Positions 31,818 through 39,402 of a DNA stretch of 45,207 nt are shown one piece after another (position 1 is the first letter of the stretch; every line of letters begins with the position of its first letter). A program made the translations under genes and the position numbers. The notes below the pieces were generated by a model. The model searched no databases. It was not told where the DNA came from and was given only the letters and a program-made list of their open reading frames with translations. This DNA is from Fimbriimonadaceae bacterium (GTDB taxonomy: Bacteria > Armatimonadota > Fimbriimonadia > Fimbriimonadales > Fimbriimonadaceae), in the NCBI GenBank assembly GCA_019638835.1, contig JAHBTC010000010.1, positions 1 through 45,207 on the forward strand. The letters are read 5' to 3'.

Positions 31818-32152
31818 AGTGAGTCGTCTCCTCGTTCACCCGTGCGAATGCGCACTGCGTCCATCACGTCGCTAACAAAGATCTTCCCGTCGCCCAATTC
31901 GCCGGTTTGAGCCGACTCGATAATCGCCTGCACCGCGCCTTGCAAGTCGTCATCGCGCACAACGATCTCAAGGCAAGTCTTGGGAACCAGATTCATCGCA
32001 TATGAGGAACCCGTGAACGACTCGGTCTGTCCCATCTGCCTTCCGTAACCTCGTGTGCTTTCAACGCTCACGCCCAGAATTCCTTCGTTTTCTAGAGCTT
32101 CCAGAACATCTTCAAGTCGGTTGGTCCGGATGTATGCCTGGATCCGCTTCAT
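31814..32152 (-). CDS. glnB: PII-type nitrogen regulatory protein
   Basis: Trimeric signal protein that senses ATP/ADP and 2-oxoglutarate. 112 residues. Conserved pieces: MKRIQAYIR, the RGYGRQMGQTESF start of the T-loop, LVPKTCLEIVV (Lys of the ATP site), GELGDGKIFVSDV and VRIRTGERGDD (the phosphate-binding RxR). The T-loop Tyr51 equivalent is present in GSSYAMNL, but the neighbouring residues differ from E. coli GlnB (E50 to Ser, K40 to Met, R47 to Thr). No amtB, glnA or other nitrogen gene is adjacent in the window. TAACCT is seven bases before the ATG, shared with the kinase promoter. Confidence 0.93.
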   Translation of the reverse strand: MKRIQAYIRTNRLEDVLEALENEGILGVSVESTRGYGRQMGQTESFTGSSYAMNLVPKTCLEIVVRDDDLQGAVQAIIESAQTGELGDGKIFVSDVMDAVRIRTGERGDDSL

Positions 32153-32158
32153 GCCGGG

Positions 32159-32165
32159 TAGGTTA
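32159..32165. promoter_or_regulatory. Symmetric bidirectional -10 between glnB and the histidine kinase
   Basis: TAGGTTA reads TAGGTT on the plus strand (8 bases before the kinase GTG at 32173) and TAACCT on the minus strand (7 bases before the glnB ATG at 32152). A single nearly palindromic element could serve both directions in a 20-base gap. Confidence 0.5.
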
Positions 32166-32172
32166 CCGTTCG

Positions 32173-33435
32173 GTGGGCAACATTCGCGAACCTGAAATTC
32201 CTCGTCGCCGGGAACCGAAGTGGCTCATCCTTGCACTTAGTCTCTTCTCAGTTGCGGCGATTGCAGGTTTAGCGTGGCCGGAGCTATCTACTTGGGTTTT
32301 GTTCTTAGCCGCAATTCTCGCTCCGGTTGCCGCCGTCGTATTGAGCAGAGTTCTTCGCGCGAGGGCAAACCTCCAGGCTCTTTCGCGGGAAGAGTTACGT
32401 CAGAGGGCGATTACGAGTCAAGAGCAGTTCGACGTTCTCGCTAGCGGCTTAGAAAGCGGAATCATCGAGTCCGCTCCGGATGGGACGATCGTCTTTACGA
32501 ATCAGCGTGCGGAACGATTAGTAGGAGAGGTTGGCCTCATCGGCTCCGCACTGCAATCTCCTCTTTTAGAGTGCTTGCAACAATCTTTGGCGAACGAAGA
32601 GACGGCCGTGATGAACGAAGTCTTTCTCGGCCCGCAAAAAGATCGCATGGTTCTGGTGCGCTCATGGGCAGTCGGTGACGGAGATTCTGTTCGAGTTTTC
32701 TTGAGTTTACAAGACGTGACCGAGTTACGACACTTGGAAACCGTTAGGCGAGACTTTGTGGCAAACGTTTCTCATGAACTTCGCACTCCGATGACGACTA
32801 TCCGGGCCATGTCCGAAACTTTGTTGGAAGACGAAACCAATGACGCAGAACTGAAGGATCGCTATTTGGGCCGGGTTATATCGGAGATTGATCGTTTGAC
32901 CAGGATCACCGAGGACCTGCTAGTTCTGAGCGTTGCGGAGAGCCAAACCAAACCACACTCCGTGTTCGATCTCAGCGAACTCGTGCAATCGGTGATGCGC
33001 CAGTTGCAGGGAAAAGCGGAGCAGAAGTCGCTCTTGCTCGTGGAAGAACTTGACAGTGGATGCTTCGTCGCTGGCAATGAATCGCAACTCGTACAAGTCG
33101 TTGTCAACTTGATTGACAACGCGATCAACTATACGAGTGAGGGGGAAGTAAGAGTAACATTAATGCCCACCGATAAAGAGTGCATCCTTACCGTGGCGGA
33201 TTCAGGGATTGGCATTCCTGCCGAGCACCTGGGGCGTATCTTTGAGCGGTTCTACCGAGTGGATAAGGGGCGAAGCCGCAGCACAGGAGGCACCGGACTG
33301 GGTCTCTCCATTGTGCGCAATATCGTCGAATCTCATCGCGGTCGCGTGAGTGTTTCGAGCGTGATGGGCGAAGGTTCAACATTCGCGGTCACTTTGCCCC
33401 GCGTGGAAGAGCCCTTAGATCTCAACGTACCGTAA
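32173..33435 (+). CDS. PhoR-like sensor histidine kinase
   Basis: Membrane sensor kinase. From a GTG at 32173 it has 420 residues: two membrane helices close together (about 17-36 and 40-60) with almost no periplasmic loop, a PAS-like domain (about 85-185: EQFDVLASGLESGIIES, FLSLQDVTELR), a HisKA domain with phospho-acceptor His201 in FVANVSHELRTPMTT, and an HATPase domain (NLIDNAINYTSEG, VADSGIGIPAEH, GGTGLGLSIVRNIVES). Its lack of an extracellular domain fits the PhoR group, which works with PhoU/Pst. No response regulator gene is beside it. A longer start would run through glnB on the other strand. Its 3' end overlaps the glycosidase gene by 14 bases. Confidence 0.87.
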   Translation: MGNIREPEIPRRREPKWLILALSLFSVAAIAGLAWPELSTWVLFLAAILAPVAAVVLSRVLRARANLQALSREELRQRAITSQEQFDVLASGLESGIIESAPDGTIVFTNQRAERLVGEVGLIGSALQSPLLECLQQSLANEETAVMNEVFLGPQKDRMVLVRSWAVGDGDSVRVFLSLQDVTELRHLETVRRDFVANVSHELRTPMTTIRAMSETLLEDETNDAELKDRYLGRVISEIDRLTRITEDLLVLSVAESQTKPHSVFDLSELVQSVMRQLQGKAEQKSLLLVEELDSGCFVAGNESQLVQVVVNLIDNAINYTSEGEVRVTLMPTDKECILTVADSGIGIPAEHLGRIFERFYRVDKGRSRSTGGTGLGLSIVRNIVESHRGRVSVSSVMGEGSTFAVTLPRVEEPLDLNVP

Positions 33436-34873
33436 TCGTTGCCGCCGGGCCGACATTTCCACTGCGATCACGTACCGCAAACTTATATGTTCCGGCAGTC
33501 GGTGCGGTCCACTTGTTTTCGTTCGTTTGCCGGATGACTCGATCCTTACCATTGACCGTTTGCATGATTACAAAGAAACGAAAATCCGGTTGGCTATAGG
33601 ATAAGTCGACATCACGCCCGACAAATCCCACTCCGGGTGCATCTGGTGCAACATTATCGAGCCAAGGACAACTAGGAACGACCGCTCCTTCGGCATACAT
33701 TTGATCTCGCATCGGTGTACGGATTCCGTTCCAATCGTTGACAATCGCTTTCATGCTGAAGTGGACCTCGCCTTTCGCATGGGGGGCACGTCGTATCAGG
33801 TCAACCTGGCGCTTGAGTTGATCAGGTTTCCAGTTTCCATCGTTCGGGTTGAGCCGGCTGGTGTAGAGTCCAGGCCAAAGGTGACGTTGCTTGTCGTTCT
33901 GCTGCGTCCACCAGTTCAACAGCACAGGAAAGCTCTGGGGTGTTTGCTCAATGGGCCAGTAAAGCTGTGGAGAATAGTAATCACACCATCCCTCCTTAAA
34001 CCACAGTAGAGCATCGGCCGAGAGATCTTCGTACTGGTCTATTCCGGCGGCGATGCCAGATGGTACTCCTGGGCGGTAAATCCCGAACGGACTAATGCCG
34101 AACTTCACCCACTTCTTTTCCTTTTTGATGCCGTCGTAAAGGTTCTTAATGAAACTATTGACCGCGTCTCGACGAAAATCGCTCAGCGAAAGGGTTCCAC
34201 CCGCATTGCGATATGCCTGGTAAGTTGCTTGATCAGGAAAAGGTACTCGGCGTCCATTCTGGGTAACGGGGTACGGATAGAAATAATCGTCAATGTGGAC
34301 ACCATCAATATCGTAGCGCTTGACGACATCAAGCATGACCGCTAGACTATGATCCTGAACCCGCTTCTGCGCGGGGTCCATCCATTCAAAAGTTCCGTAT
34401 GTATAGGTGGTGCCGGGGTTGCGGCGGCTGAAGTGAGTGGCCGCCATCGGTCCGCGCTGGGCAGAGTGGTTCGCGCGATAGGGATTGAACCAAACATGAA
34501 CCTCAATTCCTGCTTTATGGGCGATCTGGATGAGATAGTGAAGCGGGTCGTATTTGGGTTTTGGGGCTTTGCCTTGGGTGCCTGTCAAGTAGTAGGACCA
34601 AGGCTCGAGTTGGCTCTCGTAGAGTGCATCTCCGTGCGGTCGACCCTGAAAAACTAGGGCGTTGAGGCGCATTTTTACGGCAACGTCTACGATGCGTTGC
34701 ATTTCCGCTTGTTGATCAGCAGTGGATAGACCTGGCTTAGTGGGCCAATCAATGTTTGCGACTGTCGCCACCCACGCGGCACGAAACTCCCGTGGAGGGT
34801 CAACCGCTACGGATTGATTTCGCATGGACGGTTGCCCCATCATCGCAACGCAAAGTGCTCCCCACATCAGCAT
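33422..34873 (-). CDS. DUF187/GHL10 family glycoside hydrolase-like protein
   Basis: 483 residues from an ATG at 34873, with a short hydrophobic leader (LMWGALCVAMMG) that may be a signal peptide. The GHL10 hallmarks are REFRAAWVATVANIDWP at the start of the barrel, LNALVFQGRPHGDALY, GIEVHVWFNPYRANH, YDIDGVHIDDYFYPYP with acidic residues in HIDDY, and GISPFGIYRPG. The C-terminal part (GTYKFAVRDRSGN) looks like a small beta-sandwich. The family acts on polysaccharides of the cell envelope, but the substrate is unproven. TACGTT lies five bases before the ATG. Confidence 0.85.
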   Translation of the reverse strand: MLMWGALCVAMMGQPSMRNQSVAVDPPREFRAAWVATVANIDWPTKPGLSTADQQAEMQRIVDVAVKMRLNALVFQGRPHGDALYESQLEPWSYYLTGTQGKAPKPKYDPLHYLIQIAHKAGIEVHVWFNPYRANHSAQRGPMAATHFSRRNPGTTYTYGTFEWMDPAQKRVQDHSLAVMLDVVKRYDIDGVHIDDYFYPYPVTQNGRRVPFPDQATYQAYRNAGGTLSLSDFRRDAVNSFIKNLYDGIKKEKKWVKFGISPFGIYRPGVPSGIAAGIDQYEDLSADALLWFKEGWCDYYSPQLYWPIEQTPQSFPVLLNWWTQQNDKQRHLWPGLYTSRLNPNDGNWKPDQLKRQVDLIRRAPHAKGEVHFSMKAIVNDWNGIRTPMRDQMYAEGAVVPSCPWLDNVAPDAPGVGFVGRDVDLSYSQPDFRFFVIMQTVNGKDRVIRQTNENKWTAPTAGTYKFAVRDRSGNVGPAATITVR

Positions 34874-34883
34874 AATCAAACGT

Positions 34884-34898
34884 ACCCCCGTTTGGGGT
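34884..34898. promoter_or_regulatory. Small palindrome between the glycosidase and DUF2993-like genes
   Basis: ACCCC and GGGGT arms flank CGTTT in the 38-base divergent gap. It could be an operator; no function can be shown from sequence. Confidence 0.25.
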
Positions 34899-34911
34899 CG
34901 TTACACTCATT

Positions 34912-35427
34912 ATGAGCGAACCCATTTCACTCCAGAGGTTTCATGCGGTTGCGGAGCAACTCAAGTTGCCAATGGGGTTAGTGGTTGATGAATTGACGAT
35001 CGATACGGGGTCGGCGAATGCCGAAACTGATCCGTTCTCACTCAAGTTGGAGTCCCCAGGGGCAGTTGTTGTCCGAATCGGGGAGACAAATGTTCGCAAC
35101 TACTTGGAGACGCTCAAGCCCGGTGGTCTGCGCGACTTCAGCGTTTCTTGCCGCGAAGGCATGATTTTCGTGAAAGCAACGGCGCGAATTTTGCTGGATG
35201 TACCTGTGACTGCCCAATGCAAGCTGGTGATAGACGATGGGGAACGACTCAATGTTGAATTGGTTGAGGCTCAGGTTGTTGGCGGGGATGCCAAGCGTCT
35301 CGTCGAAGGGCAAATCAACCGGGTCAACCCGATTTTCAATGTTGCGGACATGCCGATCGCGTTGATCTTGGATTCCGTGGCGGTTAACGATGGATTTGTC
35401 ATCCTTCACGGCCGGGCCACCCTTTAG
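34912..35427 (+). CDS. DUF2993/LmeA-like protein, possible phospholipid-binding protein
   Basis: 171 residues. The repeating beta-strand pattern (DPFSLKLESPGAVVVRIGETN, LRDFSVSCREGMIFVKATAR, VPVTAQCKLVIDDGERLNVELVEA) and the closing DMPIALILDSVAVNDGFVILHG match the DUF2993 group, of which LmeA of mycobacteria is a lipid-binding example. I see no signal peptide, so it may be cytoplasmic or unconventionally located. It is divergent from the glycosidase (38-base gap; TACACT four bases before the ATG) and converges with galE through a shared TTAG. Confidence 0.65.
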   Translation: MSEPISLQRFHAVAEQLKLPMGLVVDELTIDTGSANAETDPFSLKLESPGAVVVRIGETNVRNYLETLKPGGLRDFSVSCREGMIFVKATARILLDVPVTAQCKLVIDDGERLNVELVEAQVVGGDAKRLVEGQINRVNPIFNVADMPIALILDSVAVNDGFVILHGRATL

Positions 35428-36401
35428 TCGCGATATCCGACGGGGTGATCGCGATGCCATCGCACGGCATCCTCAACGATCTGTTCGAGACGTGAGTGTT
35501 TTGCGGCCCATCCCCACGCGCGGTTGATCGCGCTCGGGTCCGCAATCAGAGTAGATGGGTCACCTGGACGACGATCAGAATCTGTGGCGGGCACTTCAGC
35601 TCCGATCACTTGATCGACACACTGAATGACTTGTCGAACGCTGTAACCGACCCCGGTTCCCAGATTGAATGTCTGGCTCAATCCGCCTTTCTCAAGATGT
35701 TGCACGGCCAACTCATGAGCAGACGCAAGGTCTTCAACGTGAACGTAGTCGCGTACACAAGTGCCGTCTGCGGTTGGATAATCAGTTCCAAACACTTTGA
35801 TCTCCGGCCGCCGACCTAGTGCGGCCTGAATTACGAGGGGGATCAAATGGGATTCCGGCGTGTGGTCTTCTCCATGATCGCCGTTCGCGTCCGCCCCGGC
35901 GGCATTGAAGTAACGAAGGCGTACACTTCGTATGCCGTGCGCCCGGTCACAGTCCTCAAGCATCTTTTCGACGGCGAGTTTGGTTCGCCCATAAACGCTG
36001 GTGGGCATAGTGCGATGAGTTTCTGAAAGCGAGTTGGACTCCGGTTCACCGTAGACGGCAGCGGTTGAAGAAAAGACGATCTGCGAGACTCCCCGGTCGC
36101 GCATTGCCCGGACCAAATGGAAGGTGCCAACGACATTGTTCTCATAAAAGGCGAGAGGAGATCGCTCCCCTTCTCCGACTTCGCTGTAGGCGGCGAAATG
36201 CACAACGGTGCGAATTCCTTCGAGCGCCGGGAGAATCGCGTCTGGCTGCCGTAGATCTCCGATGACGATTTCTGCAGAGTCAATGGCCGCCCGGTGGCCC
36301 TTTTCGAGGTTGTCAAAGACGCGGACGGATTGACCTGAACGCACGAGGTGGCGGACGAAATGCGATCCGATGTAACCGGCACCCCCAACGACTAAGACCA
36401 C
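35424..36401 (-). CDS. galE: UDP-glucose 4-epimerase
   Basis: Short-chain dehydrogenase-type epimerase of 325 residues that interconverts UDP-glucose and UDP-galactose. The NAD motif is VLVVGGAGYIGSHFVRHLV, catalytic Ser/Tyr/Lys are in FSSTAAVYGEP and TSVYGRTKLAVEKM (YxxxK), with the classic RYFNAAGAD, IPLVIQAALGRRPEIKVFG and CVRDYVHVEDLASAH. A relative using another nucleotide sugar is possible. The start is a GTG at 36401 with TACGCT seven bases upstream. Confidence 0.93.
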   Translation of the reverse strand: MVLVVGGAGYIGSHFVRHLVRSGQSVRVFDNLEKGHRAAIDSAEIVIGDLRQPDAILPALEGIRTVVHFAAYSEVGEGERSPLAFYENNVVGTFHLVRAMRDRGVSQIVFSSTAAVYGEPESNSLSETHRTMPTSVYGRTKLAVEKMLEDCDRAHGIRSVRLRYFNAAGADANGDHGEDHTPESHLIPLVIQAALGRRPEIKVFGTDYPTADGTCVRDYVHVEDLASAHELAVQHLEKGGLSQTFNLGTGVGYSVRQVIQCVDQVIGAEVPATDSDRRPGDPSTLIADPSAINRAWGWAAKHSRLEQIVEDAVRWHRDHPVGYRD

Positions 36402-36408
36402 GAAGTTG

Positions 36409-36414
36409 AGCGTA
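36409..36414 (-). promoter_or_regulatory. Putative -10 of a leaderless promoter for galE
   Basis: Minus-strand TACGCT, seven bases before the GTG at 36401. Confidence 0.45.
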
Positions 36415-36445
36415 CCCAGCGGCGAGTATCATTGAACCTGCGACT

Positions 36446-36531
36446 GGGCAAGTGGCGAAATTGGTAGACGTGCTGGATTTAGGTTCCAGTGTCCAAAAGA
36501 CGTGGGGGTTCGAGTCCCCCCTTGCCCACCA
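36446..36531 (+). tRNA. tRNA-Leu (anticodon UAG)
   Basis: 86 bases with encoded CCA. The acceptor stem GGGCAAG pairs with CTTGCCC. The anticodon stem CTGGA/TCCAG encloses TTTAGGT, with TAG at 36480-36482, reading CUA and the CUN family. There is a long variable arm (GTCCAAAAGAC) typical of class II tRNA and a T-arm GGGGG-TTCGAGT-CCCCC. It is transcribed away from galE. The 3' end faces a gene fragment and a restriction-modification pair, as expected for an integration site. Confidence 0.97.
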
Positions 36532-36545
36532 AGCAAATCTGCGTA

Positions 36546-36731
36546 CTTCAGGCTTGCCATATCGATTACAAAGCGATAGCGAACATCGCTCCGTATCATC
36601 CGTTCATACGCCTCGTTGATTTCCGACATCTGAATCACTTCAATATCGCAGACAATGCCTTGCTCCGCGCAAAAGTCCGGCATCTCCTGTGTCTCGCGGA
36701 TGCACTTCTTTTACGATCCTTGGCCGGCAAT
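36546..36731 (-). pseudogene. C-terminal remnant of a zinc-type alcohol dehydrogenase
   Basis: The minus strand can be read as IAG, then a degraded stretch with an in-frame TAA (36711-36713), then [34 protein letters not shown] and [15 protein letters not shown]. This is the end of a cinnamyl/NAD(P)-dependent alcohol dehydrogenase (YjgB/YahK group), in which IRETQEMLDFCA and [10 protein letters not shown] are strongly conserved. The rest of the gene is absent: res begins 40 bases away. The normal stop after the last Lys is lost and the frame runs into the tRNA. It is best explained as debris left when the neighbouring DNA was replaced. Confidence 0.75.
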
Positions 36732-36771
36732 GAGTCGATTTCCCCAATGCGCTTCATGACGTACTTGATTT

Positions 36772-39399
36772 CTAGGAGTCGGAATCGTCATTCAAAAGCT
36801 TACTGATTTCTTCCTGCCACGTCGACTCGACCACCACAGCCGCCTCATAGGAGGCTACCTTTTCAAATAGAGTCAACTGACCGATTTTAACGCCTGCTTG
36901 TCTTTCCGATGTTTTGGCAAGTGTGCCCAGCAATTCGCCTTTATAAGTAGTGTCAAGGTTGCCAGCCAACTGGTCCCCCTTTGTCTCGATTACGAGCCAT
37001 TGATCGACTTGGTCATTGCGTTCCTTCGCGATGATGAAGTCAGGATAAACGCGTTTGCGTCTCCAACCCTGAAGCCCGTAAGCGGAGCCTCGAACCGCAT
37101 TGCGATACCACCAGGTCACCGCCTCTTGTTCATCAAGAAAGACTGCGACCGGAGTTTCGAGGTTGTTGAACTCTTTCTGGAAGAGCGGGACCATCAATGA
37201 ATGCTTCAAATCTTCGTCCAGATTATTGCGGAGCTTACGCGCACCTGGCGAAATTGAAATTAGTTCTTTATGGGGCAGCGGCCAACCACTGACAGGCGAG
37301 AGGCGGAATACAATTCGATTAGAATCTAGTCCATCTTCAAAAATCTTCTTGGCGGCTTTATCAATTGCTTTGCGTATCCGGCTCGTCAAACAATTCAAAA
37401 CGTACGCCTGCTGTCCTCCTAACTGATCCTCCGTCCACCCATCATCTCGCAAGAACTGTAAGTACTTTGTCAGCACGTCATAAGCCACCCAGGCATTTGG
37501 TATTTCATCCAATAAATTTCGAATTGCGAACTCAACGTCGAACTCACGGACTACTTTACCGGCCTCAACTGTGTCAACCCGAGACCATGGCAAATCATCC
37601 ACTGTTTTCTTGAAGACTAGCCCGTACGTTTCAGCCTTAGCAGTCGTAACATCTCCTTTGTAAAGTTCGATCTGCAGATTCTCCCAATCGAGGAGCCCAA
37701 GAATGTCAGCCTCCCAGTCGAGATGCCTCAGTTTGTCACCATCCTCGTGAACCATCACTTCCGGTAAGTAGTAGTTTCGATGCTCAAATTCTGCGCGTCG
37801 CAGACGGTCAACGGTGGTCGTTTCGCGCGTGTTGCCGTCCGAAATGTGTGCGATCAGATCGCCCATTCCAGCTTCCTCAAGACCCTCCTGAACCGCATCC
37901 GTTACGATCTTGGTTTCGACTCGATTCGTGTAAACATAACATTGGTCAAGCGACTGAACACCGGTACGTGTGACGTACGGTTGTCGCAGAATGCGTCCGA
38001 TCAACTGCGTCAGCGCGGATGCATTACGATTGGCCGCTAAGGCGCACAGGACATACGCAAACGGGCAATCCCAACCTTCCTGCAGTGCCGATTTCGTGAT
38101 GATCACGCGAGTCGGATTGTCAGGTTTCATGAGGTCACCTGGTGGATACTCGGCAAGATCATTTTGCTGGCTGGTTTTGATCTTGATTGCCGACTCATGC
38201 ACCCCGCGATTCAGGAACCACTGCTTCACGTGCTCCGCATGAACCGCATCACCTCCAATGAAATCTGCACTAACGCGTTCTACTTGCACTAGCAGAATTG
38301 GGCGGATGTAAGGACCCCCATTTGCCAGATAAGTCTCGGCATCGAGTTGGAGATCCTCGATCTTTTGCCATGCCTCGCCAAGTGCGGAATAGGGTTCGGA
38401 ATCTGCACTCACTTTGCCGACCAAAGGCTGCTTGATCATTTCTTCGTCGCTCAGTTGCGTGCCACTTATGTTAACCAAGATATTCGCGGTTCGGCGAGTG
38501 CCGTCTGCGCCAGGACGGTCCTCATCTTTCGGCGTTGCAGTCAGTTCAACCACGATGCATGGGTTAAGGCCATAAATAGTTTGGTGCGAGAGCGCCTTGA
38601 AACCCTTATGCCCTTCATCGAGCACGACCACCGGACGAACTAGCCGCAGGGCATTACCAAGACTTGCTCGTACGAGACCCACTTGCTTTTCGCTCTGAGC
38701 TTCTCCCGCGAATACTGAGTCAATGTCTACGGTATGAAGGTTCGGAGTCGCAGACTTCAAAGCCTCGTGAGCGGGGCGGTCATCTTCATCTGGTAGAAAG
38801 CCATTGACATTCCCCCGATCCTGAAACATCTTAAGCTTGTTCACCGCGTCTTGTCGATTCGCGGACGGAAGCATGAGCAGGAGCACAGTTAGGTTTGCCT
38901 TCAAGTCGGCGCGATTGATAGGAGAATCCTTTTCCAGAATCTGCACCCGGTTGCCGCTCGCTGCGTCCAATAGCTTCCGCAATGCGCTTTCTCGGTTCAT
39001 CAGTGCACCCTTCGTTTGGGCGTAGATGGCTTCGCTCGGCACAATCCAAAGCACCAACTTCTCGCCCTTGGGGTCGAGGTAGCGGTCGAGAATTCGCTCA
39101 ATGGTACGGACGCCCAGATACGTTTTCCCGCCTCCAGTGGGTACTTTCAAGGTGAAGTTCGGCACGGGATCGCCGTTGGTGGTTTTGCGCGGGCTAAAGG
39201 GCCGGTTGCTACTGATTGTCCCGTCTTCAAGCAGTCGCCTCCATGTAGTTTCGGTGAAGTCCGGTGCCTTGATTTCGAGATCTGGGTGCTGCTTGGCAAC
39301 TTCCTGCGCCGAAATCCACTTGGTCAATTCTTCACGCAATACGCCGAGGTATTTGTCCACCGTCTCAATGGCGTCTTTCTGAAACTCCTTTGCTTGCAT
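36772..39399 (-). CDS. res: Type III restriction endonuclease, Res subunit
   Basis: ATP-dependent helicase-nuclease partner of Mod. 875 residues. Superfamily 2 helicase motifs: Walker A VPTGGGKTYLG (86-93), DEGHKGFKALSH (DExH box), VVELTATPKDEDRPG (motif III), NPTRVIITKSALQEGWDCP and LTQLIGRILRQPY (motif VI). The C-terminal nuclease is a PD-(D/E)xK: YPDFIIAKERND followed by WLVIETKGDQL. The complete set suggests an active enzyme. It follows mod after 3 bases. The region is visibly richer in A+T than its neighbours. Confidence 0.94.
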   Translation of the reverse strand: MQAKEFQKDAIETVDKYLGVLREELTKWISAQEVAKQHPDLEIKAPDFTETTWRRLLEDGTISSNRPFSPRKTTNGDPVPNFTLKVPTGGGKTYLGVRTIERILDRYLDPKGEKLVLWIVPSEAIYAQTKGALMNRESALRKLLDAASGNRVQILEKDSPINRADLKANLTVLLLMLPSANRQDAVNKLKMFQDRGNVNGFLPDEDDRPAHEALKSATPNLHTVDIDSVFAGEAQSEKQVGLVRASLGNALRLVRPVVVLDEGHKGFKALSHQTIYGLNPCIVVELTATPKDEDRPGADGTRRTANILVNISGTQLSDEEMIKQPLVGKVSADSEPYSALGEAWQKIEDLQLDAETYLANGGPYIRPILLVQVERVSADFIGGDAVHAEHVKQWFLNRGVHESAIKIKTSQQNDLAEYPPGDLMKPDNPTRVIITKSALQEGWDCPFAYVLCALAANRNASALTQLIGRILRQPYVTRTGVQSLDQCYVYTNRVETKIVTDAVQEGLEEAGMGDLIAHISDGNTRETTTVDRLRRAEFEHRNYYLPEVMVHEDGDKLRHLDWEADILGLLDWENLQIELYKGDVTTAKAETYGLVFKKTVDDLPWSRVDTVEAGKVVREFDVEFAIRNLLDEIPNAWVAYDVLTKYLQFLRDDGWTEDQLGGQQAYVLNCLTSRIRKAIDKAAKKIFEDGLDSNRIVFRLSPVSGWPLPHKELISISPGARKLRNNLDEDLKHSLMVPLFQKEFNNLETPVAVFLDEQEAVTWWYRNAVRGSAYGLQGWRRKRVYPDFIIAKERNDQVDQWLVIETKGDQLAGNLDTTYKGELLGTLAKTSERQAGVKIGQLTLFEKVASYEAAVVVESTWQEEISKLLNDDSDS

Positions 39400-39402
39400 G
39401 GC

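Noticed and set aside
36429-36683. An 84-codon minus-strand protein ending across the tRNA
   Set aside because: The part reading [12 protein letters not shown] is the familiar spurious translation of a tRNA-Leu antisense. Only the alcohol dehydrogenase-like part (to 36546) is meaningful, as a pseudogene.
36685-36807. 40-codon minus-strand frame [20 protein letters not shown] and on, beside res
   Set aside because: It lies in the degraded alcohol dehydrogenase fragment in another frame and has no supporting signal.
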